DNA of 47,182 nucleotides from Bog-756 sp050014755 (GCA_050014755.1 JBEKCS010000027.1:1-47182), one strand, 5' to 3'. Positions 1 to 8,958 are shown, counted from the first letter of the stretch. Notes: generated by a model from the letters alone, not told the origin. Made by a program: numbers and translations.

Positions 1-2
1 TC

Positions 3-77
3 GGCCTCGTCACCTTGTGGGGGCTCCAGCGCCTCGTCGGCTCCCGCCGGGGCCTACCCCAGGTCGTGCGGGCCTGA
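3..77 (+). CDS. C-terminal tail of an upstream gene (partial)
   Basis: The third frame is open from the window edge and stops at TGA 75-77. It encodes 24 residues ending in LPQVVRA, starting with a hydrophobic stretch (LVTLWGLQRLVG) that could be the end of a membrane or transport protein. The next gene is convergent, so a rightward gene ending here makes sense. Too little remains to name a family, and chance openness of a high-GC frame cannot be excluded. Confidence 0.35.
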   Translation, partial: GLVTLWGLQRLVGSRRGLPQVVRA

Positions 78-107
78 TGCCCGTGCCGTGACCGAGCCGG
101 TACGAGT

Positions 108-124
108 CCTCGTCGTCGACGAGG
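108..124. terminator. Short hairpin between convergent genes
   Basis: CCTCGTC-gtc-GACGAGG forms a perfect 7-bp stem with a 3-nt loop between the rightward gene tail ending at 77 and the leftward aldose epimerase ending at 152. There is no U-tract, so a terminator role is inferred from position. Confidence 0.3.
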
Positions 125-151
125 CCGGCCGGCCAGGAATTCGACGGGTGG

Positions 152-1105
152 CTAGCGGGGCGTGATCCCCCACGAGCCGGACCAACGGGCGCCGGGCCGG
201 AGCACGGCGATGTCGGTGCCTGATCGGAACGCGTCCGGCGGGCAGGTCATCGGCTCGACGGCCAAGGCGGTGCGCCGTGATCCTTCGTCGAGCGTGTCCC
301 CGGTGAACACCATCAGGTAGCCGAATCGCTCGTCGGCCCACAGCGTCGCCCCGGCGTCACCGTCGGGATGGTCGAACTCGACCCGGACCCGACCGTCACC
401 GTCACGGGAGAGGTCGCAGAACGCCGTGTCGAGGCGGGTCACGCCGATCGGTCGGCCCTGGGTGAAGTCGTACTCGGTCCCGGCCACGGCGACCGAACCG
501 GTGGGAAGACCCCGATCGTCGGAGATCAGACGACGTCGGGCGGGCACTCGCAACCGTGCCTGATCGACCGTCGTGGTGCCCACGGTGAGATACGGATGGA
601 AGCCGAGGCCGAACGGGAGGTCCCCCGGCCCGATGTTCTCCGCATCGGTGGACACGGTGAGCCCCTCCCGCCCGAGGCGGTACTCGATCTCCATCCGGAG
701 GGCGAAGGGGTACGCGGGCGACGGACGGAGCTCGCACATCAGGCTCACCCGGTTCTGGGCCCGGCCACCGAGTCGCCACGGAAGCCAGCGGACCAGTCCG
801 TGGATGGCATTGCGCCGGCCGATCTCGTTGAGCGGGGCCTGGGCCACGACCTCGTTGAAGGTATAGGCACCGTCGCCCAGCCGGTTCGGCCATGGGGCGA
901 GCACCTGCCCTCTCCCCCCGTGGCTCCACTGCTCGGGTCCGAAGCCGTCGATCACGGTCCGGTCGTCGACCGTGAACGAGCGCAGTGTGGCCCCGACCTC
1001 GGTGACGATCGCCCGCTGGAGCCCGTGGCCGATGACCCACTGGTCGCCGGTAGCCGCGGTGGTCTGAGCCGGTCGTTGGTCGGGCGATGGGTGGCGTGCG
1101 GGCAT
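152..1105 (-). CDS. Aldose 1-epimerase family protein
   Basis: A 317-residue mutarotase-fold protein predicted to interconvert alpha and beta anomers of aldoses in the cytoplasm. Family landmarks are visible: an RxNAIHG motif (RRNAIHGL) about a third of the way in, the catalytic-His motif GLGFHPYLTVG, and a late acidic motif AVEPMTCPPDAF that should supply the catalytic Glu. Length is normal. The ATG at 1105 is chosen because GAGGAA lies just upstream; the frame stays open far beyond it, but the extra N-terminal sequence has no family resemblance. It stands alone, convergent with the gene on its left and divergent from surE. Its real sugar substrate cannot be told from sequence. Confidence 0.9.
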   Translation of the reverse strand: MPARHPSPDQRPAQTTAATGDQWVIGHGLQRAIVTEVGATLRSFTVDDRTVIDGFGPEQWSHGGRGQVLAPWPNRLGDGAYTFNEVVAQAPLNEIGRRNAIHGLVRWLPWRLGGRAQNRVSLMCELRPSPAYPFALRMEIEYRLGREGLTVSTDAENIGPGDLPFGLGFHPYLTVGTTTVDQARLRVPARRRLISDDRGLPTGSVAVAGTEYDFTQGRPIGVTRLDTAFCDLSRDGDGRVRVEFDHPDGDAGATLWADERFGYLMVFTGDTLDEGSRRTALAVEPMTCPPDAFRSGTDIAVLRPGARWSGSWGITPR

Positions 1106-1348
1106 GGATTCCTCGGGACGGTTGCGAACGCCGGCGACTTCCCGGATGGGGGATGCCCGGTGCCGATGGTGGGGAGCAGACTCCTTCGACGGCGAGCCGC
1201 AGGGTGCGGCGACACCGACCGGCTCCCGATGTCGCCCGGTATGGTAGGCGACGAGGCCGCACCGGCCCGCCGACACGTCGTCGCGACGAGCTGACGCCCC
1301 TCCCCGGCGGACGTCGTGTGCGACCGCCGACGATTGGAACTCCCTGGC

Positions 1349-2197
1349 ATGCGCATCCTGATCACCAACGACGATGGCGTGTTCGCCCCGGGGATCGCCG
1401 CGTTGGCACGAGGCCTTCACGCCGCCTTCGGCGAGGAACACGAGCTGGTGGTGGTCGCACCACTGACCGACCACAGTGGCGCGAGCGCCGCGGTCGGGCC
1501 CGTCTACGAGCGTGAGTCGATTCCCTACGAGCACGTCGACATACCCGGATTGCCGGATGTCGCGACCTACGGAATCGACGGTTCGCCGGCCCTGTCGGTC
1601 ATCCTCGGCTGCATCGAGGGGTTCGGCCCCCGACCCGACATGATCGTGTCGGGGATCAACCACGGCATCAACGCCGGCCGGTCCGCCCTCCACTCCGGTA
1701 CCGTCGGCGCCGCCCTGACCGGCGCCCAGTTCGGCGTCCGGGGATTGGCGGTCAGCATCGCCTGGGCTTCCGAGCCCGACTACTGGACGACCGCCGTCGA
1801 CCTGGCCTGCGGGATCATTCCGTTGCTGGCCGAGTCCGAACCGTCCACGGTGCTGAATCTCAACGTCCCCGCGGTGCGCCCCGACGAGTTGAAGGGATTG
1901 CGGCACGGTAGGTTGGGTCGGGTCGGACTGATCCGGGCGGTGCGGCCCGAACATACGCCCCTACCGGTGGACGGACCCGCCCTCGACCGCACCGGAGGTG
2001 CCATCGTGCTGTCCATGCGGGGTATGAGCGAGAACCGGGACCGGGTGGAGGAGCGTGCCGAGCTCGAACCGGGCTCCGACGCCGCGCTGGTCGAGGACGG
2101 GTGGGCATCGATCACCGCGCTGGTCGGTGTGCGTGAGAACCAGACGGAGGGCGCCGCTTCCGCCCTGGCCGCCATACTCGGCACCCACGGGGGATGA
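1349..2197 (+). CDS. surE: 5'/3'-nucleotidase SurE
   Basis: A 282-residue metal-dependent nucleoside monophosphate phosphatase of the SurE family. The start MRILITNDDG is the family's classic N-terminus and fixes the ATG at 1349; D8 and D9 are metal ligands. S43 (DHSGASAA) and N104 in SGINHGINAG complete the recognisable active site. SurE acts in the cytoplasm on nucleotides and, in some bacteria, short polyphosphate, and is linked to stationary-phase survival. It ends six bases before the convergent hydrolase gene, so the two transcripts probably overlap. Very sure of family; substrate preference is unknown. Confidence 0.95.
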   Translation: MRILITNDDGVFAPGIAALARGLHAAFGEEHELVVVAPLTDHSGASAAVGPVYERESIPYEHVDIPGLPDVATYGIDGSPALSVILGCIEGFGPRPDMIVSGINHGINAGRSALHSGTVGAALTGAQFGVRGLAVSIAWASEPDYWTTAVDLACGIIPLLAESEPSTVLNLNVPAVRPDELKGLRHGRLGRVGLIRAVRPEHTPLPVDGPALDRTGGAIVLSMRGMSENRDRVEERAELEPGSDAALVEDGWASITALVGVRENQTEGAASALAAILGTHGG

Positions 2198-2203
2198 GGC
2201 CGC

Positions 2204-3436
2204 TCAGGACAGCTGCGCGTCCAACCAGTCGAAGGTGACCTGGGCGGACAGGCGGAGATTGTCGGACTGGCAGTGGGCCGACGCCCCGTCGGACGGGCGG
2301 AACACCCGCGACGTCACCGGACCGGTGACACCGGCGACCAAGGCGTCGAACTGGGCCCTCGGCTCGGCACCCTCGCGCTCGCCGACCAGGGCCAGGATCG
2401 GGCATTCGATGCCGGCAATCAGGTCGCCCAGGCGGTAGGACTCCATCGCGTCGCGCCATGCGTGGAACGACGGCACGCCGAACCTGGTGCAGATGGCCTC
2501 GATCCCCCACTGCATCTGGCGGGGCATGAGGTCCTCGGGCACTCCGGTGACGTCCTCGGGTCGGATGTCCCGGATCATCCGATAGACGTCGGTCCCGACC
2601 CAGGCCTCCATGTAGCGGCCCATGTCGACCACGGGCGGGTTGGCCACCAACCCCCGGACCCGGGAGTCGCTTGCCGCCGACCGGGCCGCGAAGTAGGACC
2701 CGAAGCTCTGGCCGCACAGCGCGATCCGGTCGGCGTCGACGTCAGACAGGTCGGACACCGCGTCGAGCACGGCGGCCAGCGGTACCTCGTAGTCGGAGCG
2801 GAAGGTCATCGTCGGATTGGTCCGCATGCAGCCGAGCTGTCCGGGACCGTCGAACACGACGACGTTCCAGCCACGCTCCGCACCGGGCACACCGAGCTGG
2901 AAGTAGAGCTCCTCCGCACTCGAGTCGAACCCACCCACGGCCACCACGGTCGGGCGCGGCCCTGCCGACGGACCGGACGGCCGCACGAGGTATCCGGGCA
3001 GCGCCCCGTCCTCGAAGGGGACGGCGAGCGACTCCACCACGGGGTCGAGCAGGGTCGCGGCCAGGGAGAAGCAGGCACGGCCCCGCGCTCCGGCTCCGTC
3101 GTCACCGGCGTCGCCACCCCGGCCGCCGTAGTACTCGGCCGTGCGGTAGTAGGTCGATGCCCGCAGCAGGTGGTCCCGCCCGCTCACCCCGTGTCCGGCG
3201 GCGAGGCATCTCCTTCCCTCGGCCTCCACCCGCTGGGCCAGGCGCTCGAAGGCACGGGTCCAGCTCTTCGGGCTGCCGTCGGTGATCTCGGCCACGACGG
3301 CCAGGCACTCCCCCACGGTCGAACCGCCGTAGTCGGCCACACCCATGGCCCGGATGAGCTGGTAGTCGAACTCGTCGTCCCGGAAGCCCTCCACCCGGAC
3401 GGCACTGCGGACCACATCGGAGTCTTCGAAGGACAT
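2204..3436 (-). CDS. Alpha/beta hydrolase, FrsA/DUF1100-like
   Basis: A 410-residue two-part hydrolase: a helical N-terminal region (about residues 1-130) followed by an alpha/beta-hydrolase domain. The nucleophile elbow is GQSFGS and the oxyanion segment is near VVAVGGFDSSAEE. Acidic and His partners are likely in the GEREGAEP region and in SAHCQSDN. This architecture is that of FrsA-like esterases and of 2,6-dihydroxypseudooxynicotine hydrolase, which cleaves C-C bonds. ATG 3436 is preferred because GAGGAAGAGAG lies just upstream. It diverges from the nitrilase gene (84 bp between starts). No signal peptide. Esterase or C-C hydrolase on a small organic substrate is the safest reading. Confidence 0.87.
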   Translation of the reverse strand: MSFEDSDVVRSAVRVEGFRDDEFDYQLIRAMGVADYGGSTVGECLAVVAEITDGSPKSWTRAFERLAQRVEAEGRRCLAAGHGVSGRDHLLRASTYYRTAEYYGGRGGDAGDDGAGARGRACFSLAATLLDPVVESLAVPFEDGALPGYLVRPSGPSAGPRPTVVAVGGFDSSAEELYFQLGVPGAERGWNVVVFDGPGQLGCMRTNPTMTFRSDYEVPLAAVLDAVSDLSDVDADRIALCGQSFGSYFAARSAASDSRVRGLVANPPVVDMGRYMEAWVGTDVYRMIRDIRPEDVTGVPEDLMPRQMQWGIEAICTRFGVPSFHAWRDAMESYRLGDLIAGIECPILALVGEREGAEPRAQFDALVAGVTGPVTSRVFRPSDGASAHCQSDNLRLSAQVTFDWLDAQLS

Positions 3437-3520
3437 GATGCTCTCTTCCTCGGGACGGGGGACCGGACGGGTCACCACCGCCGTCGGTCATTGTGCCCGA
3501 TCGCCGGCCTACCCTGTGCC

Positions 3521-4414
3521 ATGCGCGTTGCCGCCATCCAGACAACGACGGGGGGCGACCGGACGGCCAACCTCGCCGCGGCCGCAGAACTGGTCGACGA
3601 GGCCGCCGCCGTCGGGGCGGAGCTGGTCGTCCTCCCCGAGTACTTCTCGGTTGCCGGCACACCCGAGGTGCTGCGGGCCGGAGCGGAACCGCTCGACGGA
3701 CCGACCATGACGTGGGCCTCCACGACCGCCTCCCGGCTCCGGATCCACTTGGTGGCGGGCAGCTTTCCCGAGCGGTCCCGCACCGGGGACGGCCGTCTGG
3801 CCAACACCAGCTGCCTGGTCGGACCCGATGGTGCCACCCTGGCCGTGTACCGGAAGATCCACCTCTTCGACGTGGCCCTCGACGGTGTCGCCGTCAAGGA
3901 GTCGGACACGTTCGCTCCGGGCGACGAGGTCGTGGTCGCACCGCTCCCAACCGCCGGAGCGGTCACCGAGGCAGGGGCCGGGGTCGACGGGCTGCGTCCC
4001 GTGCTCGGGCTGTCCCTCTGCTACGACGTGCGTTTTCCCGAGATCTACCGGATCATGGCCCTGAACGGAGCAACGGTCGTCGCGGTTCCGTCGGCCTTCA
4101 CCTCGGCGACCGGACCGGCCCACTGGGCGCTGCTCCTTCGGGCCCGGGCCGTCGAAGAGCAGGTCTTCGTCATCGGTGCCGGCCAGGTCGGGGACCTCCC
4201 CGCGGGCATGCCCCGGTGCCACGGCCACTCGATGATCGTCGACCCGTGGGGGGTGGTCCTCGCCGAGCGGACGCTTTCGGACCCGGGTGTCGTCGTCGCC
4301 GACCTGGACATGGAGTACCTGTCCGAAGTGCGCACCCGGCTGCCGGTGCTGGCGAATCGGCAGCCTGGCGCGTACGTTGGATTACATGGCAGCACCAGGG
4401 GCACCACATTCTGA
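3521..4414 (+). CDS. Carbon-nitrogen hydrolase (nitrilase superfamily, Nit2-like)
   Basis: A 297-residue cytoplasmic amidase-type protein with the full Glu-Lys-Cys triad: E40 in VVLPEYF, K112 in YRKIHLFD and C167 in LSLCYDVRFPEIYR. The DVRFPEIYR segment is typical of the Nit/omega-amidase branch, which hydrolyses omega-amides such as alpha-ketoglutaramate or deaminated glutathione. The ATG at 3521 begins the conserved first strand (MRVAAIQ). The next gene's probable start lies inside its 3' end, so the two are likely co-translated. Exact substrate is not determined. Confidence 0.93.
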   Translation: MRVAAIQTTTGGDRTANLAAAAELVDEAAAVGAELVVLPEYFSVAGTPEVLRAGAEPLDGPTMTWASTTASRLRIHLVAGSFPERSRTGDGRLANTSCLVGPDGATLAVYRKIHLFDVALDGVAVKESDTFAPGDEVVVAPLPTAGAVTEAGAGVDGLRPVLGLSLCYDVRFPEIYRIMALNGATVVAVPSAFTSATGPAHWALLLRARAVEEQVFVIGAGQVGDLPAGMPRCHGHSMIVDPWGVVLAERTLSDPGVVVADLDMEYLSEVRTRLPVLANRQPGAYVGLHGSTRGTTF

Positions 4415-5342
4415 CGATTCACCCATGAGACCGCGGCACGTCCTGCGGGCACCCTCCGACCTCCCCGACGACGTCCCCGGGACGGCGGTCCCCTTCGAGG
4501 TGGGGTTCTTCGTCCACGACAATCTCGAGCTCTACTACGAAGTCCACGGGCAGGGCCCCCGCGTCCTGGTCTTCCTCCACGGCATCCTGATGGACGCCAA
4601 CATGAACCGGCGCCTGGCCTCCGACCTCGCCGCCAAAGGCAACCGCGTCATCCTCCTCGATCTCCCCGGCCACGGGTTGTCGGCCCGGCCCCAGCGGGCG
4701 TCGTTCCACCGGATGGACATCTATGCGGGCCACGTCATCGCGCTCCTGGATCACCTGGGCATCGATCAGGCGGTGGTGGGCGGCGTGTCGCTCGGCGGCA
4801 ACGTCAGCCTGATGGTGGCCGCCCAGGCGCCCGACCGCGTGCGGGGCCTGGTGGTCGAGATGCCCGTCCTCGAGTGGGCGCTACCCGCCGCCGCCATCAC
4901 CTTCGTGCCCATGCTCCTCGCCGCCCACTTCGCCCGCCCGGTGGTCGGAGGTCTGGCCAAGATCTTCCGGAAGCTTCCCCGGACCGGCAACGGGCCGCTC
5001 GACAGTGCCATGAACATGTTGTCGGCCGAACCGCGCGAGACGGCGGCGGTCCTCCACGGCATCCTGGCCGGCCCCATCGCACCGACCGTCGGCCAGCGGG
5101 CGGACATGGACGTCCCCGCTCTGGTCATCGGGCACAAGGTGGACCACGTCCATCCGTTCCACGATGCCGAACAACTCGCCCGACGGCTCCCCCAGGGTCA
5201 GCTGATCCAGGCCAACTCGATGCTCGAGTTGCGGGTCCACCCGGAGCGCCTCACCGAGGAGATCAACCAGCTGCTCGACAAGGCGTGGGACCGCCCGGCC
5301 CGCTCGGCCGGCCCGGCCCGCCGGGCCCGCGAGGCGGGGTGA
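4386..5342 (+). CDS. Alpha/beta hydrolase fold protein
   Basis: A 318-residue classical alpha/beta hydrolase. Visible are the oxyanion motif FLHGIL, the DLPGHGLS turn, the nucleophile elbow GGVSLGGN, an Asp region around GHKVDHVHPFHD, and a late His in LRVHPERL. ATG 4386 overlaps the nitrilase gene by 29 bp; ATG 4425 (MRPRHVLR) would avoid overlap and is a real alternative, neither having a good Shine-Dalgarno sequence. The C-terminus is an Arg/Ala/Gly-rich low-complexity tail. Likely an esterase, lactonase or C-C hydrolase acting with the amidase upstream; substrate unknown. Confidence 0.85.
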   Translation: MAAPGAPHSDDSPMRPRHVLRAPSDLPDDVPGTAVPFEVGFFVHDNLELYYEVHGQGPRVLVFLHGILMDANMNRRLASDLAAKGNRVILLDLPGHGLSARPQRASFHRMDIYAGHVIALLDHLGIDQAVVGGVSLGGNVSLMVAAQAPDRVRGLVVEMPVLEWALPAAAITFVPMLLAAHFARPVVGGLAKIFRKLPRTGNGPLDSAMNMLSAEPRETAAVLHGILAGPIAPTVGQRADMDVPALVIGHKVDHVHPFHDAEQLARRLPQGQLIQANSMLELRVHPERLTEEINQLLDKAWDRPARSAGPARRAREAG

Positions 5343-5352
5343 CCCTCACCGG

Positions 5353-5796
5353 TTAGTCGTCGTGGTCGGGCCGGCGCGCCCGCTTCCGCTCCGACAGGTG
5401 CCGCTTGTCGGCCAGCCGCCGCTCCTTGGCCCCCTTCGTCGGTCGGGTCGGCCGCCGGGACTTCTCCACCCGGAGCGCCGCCGCCATGCGCTCCCGGAAC
5501 CGCTCGACGGCCAGTTGGCGATTCCGTAACTGGGACCGCTCGTCGTCGGCCACGACCCGCACCTCGGGCCCCAGCCGCTCGAGGACCCGCGCCCGCTGGT
5601 GCGGACCGAGCGACGGCGATCCGGCCACGTCGAAACGAAGCTCGACCCTGGTGGCCACCTTGTTGGCGTGCTGGCCGCCGGGACCGCCGCTCGGGCTGAA
5701 GCGGAACTGGAGCTCGGAGACGGGGATCCGGAGCGACGAGGTGACCCGCACCACCTCGGGACCGGCGACTCCGGCCCCGTCGGAGCTCGGGCTCAC
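5353..5796 (-). CDS. arfB: Peptidyl-tRNA hydrolase ArfB-like (GGQ ribosome rescue factor)
   Basis: A 147-residue release-factor-like protein that should hydrolyse peptidyl-tRNA on stalled ribosomes. The GGQ motif is clear (SPSGGPGGQHANKV), followed by the RF-1 domain and a basic C-terminal tail (KSRRPTRPTKGAKERR) like the one ArfB inserts into the empty mRNA channel. The GTG start at 5796 forms a GTGA overlap with the stop of the FAH-family gene, so it is translationally coupled; a second in-frame GTG about 17 codons on (VVRVTSS) is also possible. Length is normal for ArfB, and a full release factor is ruled out by the missing N-terminal domains. Confidence 0.9.
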   Translation of the reverse strand: MSPSSDGAGVAGPEVVRVTSSLRIPVSELQFRFSPSGGPGGQHANKVATRVELRFDVAGSPSLGPHQRARVLERLGPEVRVVADDERSQLRNRQLAVERFRERMAAALRVEKSRRPTRPTKGAKERRLADKRHLSERKRARRPDHDD

Positions 5797-6659
5797 CGTT
5801 GGGCCGGTTCGTCGATCACCGGGTTGGTGAGCACACCCACGCCCTCGACCTCCACCGTGACGGTGTCCCCCGCCGCCAGCCAGCGCGGCGGGTCGGACGC
5901 CGCGCCCACGCCAGCCGGAGTGCCGGTGGCCAGCACCGTCCCCGGTTCGAGGGTGACCGCCGTCGACAGGTGGGCGATCATCTGGGCGCAGGCGAAGATC
6001 ATGTCCGCGGTCGTCCCGTCCTGGCGGAGCTCGCCGTTGACCCAGGTTCGCACCGCCAGGTCCTGCGGATCCGATACCTCGTCGGCCGTCACCAGCCAGG
6101 GCCCCATTGGCCCGTGGGTATCGAAGCTCTTGCCCATCACCATGGTGGGTGTGCGGCGCTGCCAGTCGCGGACGCTCACGTCGTCGACGACGGTGTAGCC
6201 CGCCACCACCTCGAGGGCCCGCTCCACCGGGACGTGCCGGCACCGCCGGCCGATGACCACCGCCAGCTCACCCTCGTAGTCGACCTGAGCGGACGCGCAC
6301 GGCACCTCGATGGCCGCCCCGGGGCCGATCACGCAGGTCGACAGCTTGACGAACCAGGTCTGGTCCCGGGGACGTTCGCCGCCCATCTCTGTGATGTGGT
6401 TCCCGTAGTTGCGGGCGATCCCGAGGAAGGCCGGCGGTCGGGGCAGGGGGGCCACCAGTTCGACGGCATCGAGCGGTAGGCGGCGGGCCGACGACGAAGC
6501 GGCACGGTCCAGTGCCGGGCGGGCGTCCCCGCCCAGGGCGACCACGTCGACCAGCGACGCCGGTAGGCCTACCGCAGGGTCGGTGAGGTCGACGACCTCG
6601 TCCCCCACCACCAGTCCGGTCGCGGTTCGGCCGTCCTCGAGCAAGGTCACCAGGCGCAC
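5793..6659 (-). CDS. Fumarylacetoacetate hydrolase family protein
   Basis: A 288-residue FAH-fold protein: a small N-terminal domain (1-75) followed by the metal-binding catalytic domain. Characteristic segments are FLGIARNYGNH, VDYEGELAVVIG (the metal-binding E-x-E type region), KSFDTHGPMGPWL and the late TGTPAGVG. Such enzymes hydrolyse, hydrate or decarboxylate 2-keto/enol acids from aromatic or sterol ring degradation, using Mg2+ or Mn2+. It is the first gene of a two-gene unit with arfB and diverges from an SDR gene with only 46 bp between starts. Substrate cannot be assigned. Confidence 0.93.
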   Translation of the reverse strand: MRLVTLLEDGRTATGLVVGDEVVDLTDPAVGLPASLVDVVALGGDARPALDRAASSSARRLPLDAVELVAPLPRPPAFLGIARNYGNHITEMGGERPRDQTWFVKLSTCVIGPGAAIEVPCASAQVDYEGELAVVIGRRCRHVPVERALEVVAGYTVVDDVSVRDWQRRTPTMVMGKSFDTHGPMGPWLVTADEVSDPQDLAVRTWVNGELRQDGTTADMIFACAQMIAHLSTAVTLEPGTVLATGTPAGVGAASDPPRWLAAGDTVTVEVEGVGVLTNPVIDEPAQR

Positions 6660-6705
6660 GTCCCGAACCTACCGGGCTGCCGACCGCCCGTCCTACACTC
6701 CCGGC

Positions 6706-7473
6706 ATGACCTCGCCATCCGAAGCCCACCAGCCGTCCGACGCCCGTTTCGTCGGACAGACCGTTCTGATCACCGGGTCGTCCTCGGGCATCGGGGCCGC
6801 CACCGCCCGGATGTTCGCCGCGTCCGGCGCCACGGTCGTGCTCAACTCGGTCACCTCGGTCGAGGCGGGCCGGGCCTTGGCCGCCGACCTTCCCGGTGCC
6901 ACCTACGTCCAGGCGGACGTGGCCGACGAGTCCGATGCCACCCGCCTGATCGACGAGGTCGTGTCCACCCACGGACGGCTCGACATCCTGGTCAACAACG
7001 CCGGGACCACCGCGGTGATCCCACACGACGATCTCGCGAGTGCCAGCACTGACGTGTGGCGCCGGATCTTCGAGACGAACGTGTTCGGCACCTGGCAGGT
7101 CACCGTCGCCGCGGTCCCCCACCTTCGGGCCTCGGGCCAGGGCCAGGTCCTCAACGTCTCCTCGGTCGCCGGTGAGCGCCCGTTGGGGAGTTCCATCCCC
7201 TATGCCTGCTCGAAAGCCGCCGTGAGCCACATGACCCGGCTGTTGGCCAACGTGCTCGGGCCCGAAATCCGTGTCAACGCCGTGGCCCCGGGATTGGTCG
7301 ACACGCCCTGGACGGCCGACTGGACCCTGGTCCGCGAGTTCGTGAAGGCCCAGGCCCCCATGCAGCGTTCGGCCACCGCAGAGGACGTGGCCGAAGTGCT
7401 GCTGGGTCTGGCCCGGTCGTCCTACGTGACCGGCGAGGTGGTGCTCGTCGACGGAGGCATCAGCCTGCGCTGA
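6706..7473 (+). CDS. Short-chain dehydrogenase/reductase (SDR)
   Basis: A 255-residue classical SDR. The cofactor motif TGSSSGIG, the NNAG motif, a catalytic Ser in LNVSSVAG and the Y-x3-K pair in YACSKAAV are all present. The C-terminal YVTGEVVLVDGG ending is typical. It should be a cytoplasmic NAD(P)-dependent oxidoreductase of a hydroxyl/keto pair. The chosen ATG gives about 18 residues before the first strand. Divergent from the FAH gene, convergent with the acetyltransferase gene. Substrate unknown. Confidence 0.93.
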   Translation: MTSPSEAHQPSDARFVGQTVLITGSSSGIGAATARMFAASGATVVLNSVTSVEAGRALAADLPGATYVQADVADESDATRLIDEVVSTHGRLDILVNNAGTTAVIPHDDLASASTDVWRRIFETNVFGTWQVTVAAVPHLRASGQGQVLNVSSVAGERPLGSSIPYACSKAAVSHMTRLLANVLGPEIRVNAVAPGLVDTPWTADWTLVREFVKAQAPMQRSATAEDVAEVLLGLARSSYVTGEVVLVDGGISLR

Positions 7474-7502
7474 GCGGCTTGCGCCGTGTGCGCTCGGTCC
7501 GG

Positions 7503-8063
7503 TCAGACCCCGGCGGACATCCGGACCGCCTCCCAGGTGCTCCGGTCGAGCCGCCACACGACGTGGGGTTCTGTCGGGAAGAACGAGAGGACCCGCTCGT
7601 CGAACGGGATGAAGCCGAGTCGCCGGGCGACTGCCTCCGACCGTGTGTTCCCGGGGAGGATCACGCTGTACAGGGCGTCCTCCCCGACCTCGTCGAACCC
7701 GTACCGGACGGCCCTCGCCCCGGCCTCGGTGGCATAGCCCTGCCCCCAGGCGGCGGGGTCGAGCATCCACCCCACCTCGACGCCAGGCCAGTCCGGCTCC
7801 ACCCGCCAGTAGAGGCCGGCCCGGCCCACGAAGCGCCCGCTCCCCCGCTCGTCGAGTGCCCACTGGCCCACCCCCCGGAGCTCCCACAGGCCGGCGTGGG
7901 ACGTCATCGACCGCCACGCCTCCTCCCGGGAGAACCCGTCGGGCAGGCGGAGCGAGTACCGGACCTCGTCCCTGGCCATGATGGCGTGGAACCGGTCGAG
8001 GTCCCCGGCCCGCAAGGGCCGCATGGTCAGGCGCTCGGTGGTGAGGGTCGGGCAGGCGGCCAC
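7503..8063 (-). CDS. GNAT family N-acetyltransferase (RimJ/RimL-like)
   Basis: A 186-residue acetyltransferase. It opens with TERLTMRPLRAGDLDRF, the usual RimJ-type start, and carries the acetyl-CoA loop variant DPAAWGQGYATEA. A late NTRSEAVARRLGF segment is characteristic of the fold. The GTG at 8063 is the best in-frame start, since ATG choices would remove the first strand; TTG 8075 is possible. The gene diverges from the mug-like gene with about 50 bp between starts. It may acetylate a protein N-terminus, ribosomal protein or small molecule; nothing in the sequence decides. Confidence 0.85.
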   Translation of the reverse strand: MAACPTLTTERLTMRPLRAGDLDRFHAIMARDEVRYSLRLPDGFSREEAWRSMTSHAGLWELRGVGQWALDERGSGRFVGRAGLYWRVEPDWPGVEVGWMLDPAAWGQGYATEAGARAVRYGFDEVGEDALYSVILPGNTRSEAVARRLGFIPFDERVLSFFPTEPHVVWRLDRSTWEAVRMSAGV

Positions 8064-8115
8064 CGGGTCAGTCAAGCACCGGTCCGACGCTCCGGCCACC
8101 GGTAGCCTCGGGCGG

Positions 8116-8949
8116 GTGCCCGATTCCACCGTCCCCGGCACCCATCCCGACAGGATGATCGTCCCAGAAGCTGCTTCCGCATCGGTTGGTGCATCGGGGG
8201 GTCCTGTCCCCCCGTCGGACGGAGCCGACACCTGGACGTGGACGATTCCCGACGTGGAGCCGGAACGGCTGCCGCTCACCCTCCATCTGGCCCAGCGCCC
8301 TCTCGAGGTCGGGGCTGTCGTCGACCTCCGTGTCCGCTTCCCGGACCCACTCGACAGGCTGGTCAGTCTGCTCGGAGGCGCCGGGTTCGCCGTCGTCTCC
8401 GAGCCGGTGATCGACCCCGACGGATCCGTACGGGTCCGGGTGGTACGTGAGCGCACACTGGCCGACACCGTGGGCCCGGGCATGCGACTCCTGATCTGCG
8501 GGGTGAACCCGTCCGTCTTCTCGGCCGACGCCGGGGTCGGCTACGCCCGACCGGGGAACCGGTTCTGGCCGGCCGTCCTGGCCGCCGGCCTGGTCCAGGT
8601 CGACCGCGACCCGGTAGCGGCCCTGGCCGGCGGCATGGGGATGACCGACTTCGCCAAGCGGGCCACCCGCACGGCAGCCGAGGTCACCCGGGACGAGTAC
8701 GCATCCGGATTCGATCGGGTGACCTCGCTCGTGGAGTGGCTCCGGCCCGGAGCGGTGTGCTTCGTCGGCCTGTCCGGATGGCGCACGGTCGTCGACCGGC
8801 TGGCCGTCGCCGGCCCCCAACCCACGCCCATCGGCGGCCGGCCCGCCTACGTGATGCCGTCGACCAGCGGGCTCAACGCCCGCACACCGCTTTCCGAGTT
8901 GGTCGCCCACGTGACGGCGGCCTCGGAGCTGGCGAACGGGACGAGCTGA
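8116..8949 (+). CDS. mug: Mismatch-specific uracil/thymine DNA glycosylase (Mug family) with N-terminal extension
   Basis: The C-terminal part, from about residue 118 of 277, is a Mug/TDG glycosylase that removes U or T opposite G. The catalytic segment LLICGVNPS (Asn), the ARPGNRFWP motif and the late MPSTSGLNAR motif are all present. About 110 residues precede this domain; they include a beta-rich stretch (LPLTLHLAQRPLEVG) that I do not recognise and that E. coli Mug (about 168 residues) lacks. The GTG at 8116 is used; ATG 8155 is an alternative that keeps most of the extension. Confidence 0.86.
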   Translation: MPDSTVPGTHPDRMIVPEAASASVGASGGPVPPSDGADTWTWTIPDVEPERLPLTLHLAQRPLEVGAVVDLRVRFPDPLDRLVSLLGGAGFAVVSEPVIDPDGSVRVRVVRERTLADTVGPGMRLLICGVNPSVFSADAGVGYARPGNRFWPAVLAAGLVQVDRDPVAALAGGMGMTDFAKRATRTAAEVTRDEYASGFDRVTSLVEWLRPGAVCFVGLSGWRTVVDRLAVAGPQPTPIGGRPAYVMPSTSGLNARTPLSELVAHVTAASELANGTS

Positions 8950-8958
8950 GACCGGCGC

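Noticed and set aside
2273..3520. Long rightward reading frame running into the nitrilase gene
   Set aside because: It is antisense to the hydrolase gene, has Gly/His/Arg-rich non-family sequence and becomes meaningful only at ATG 3521.
6268..7917. 550-codon leftward frame across the SDR gene
   Set aside because: Low-complexity Arg/Gly/Pro protein opposite well-supported genes; a high-GC shadow.
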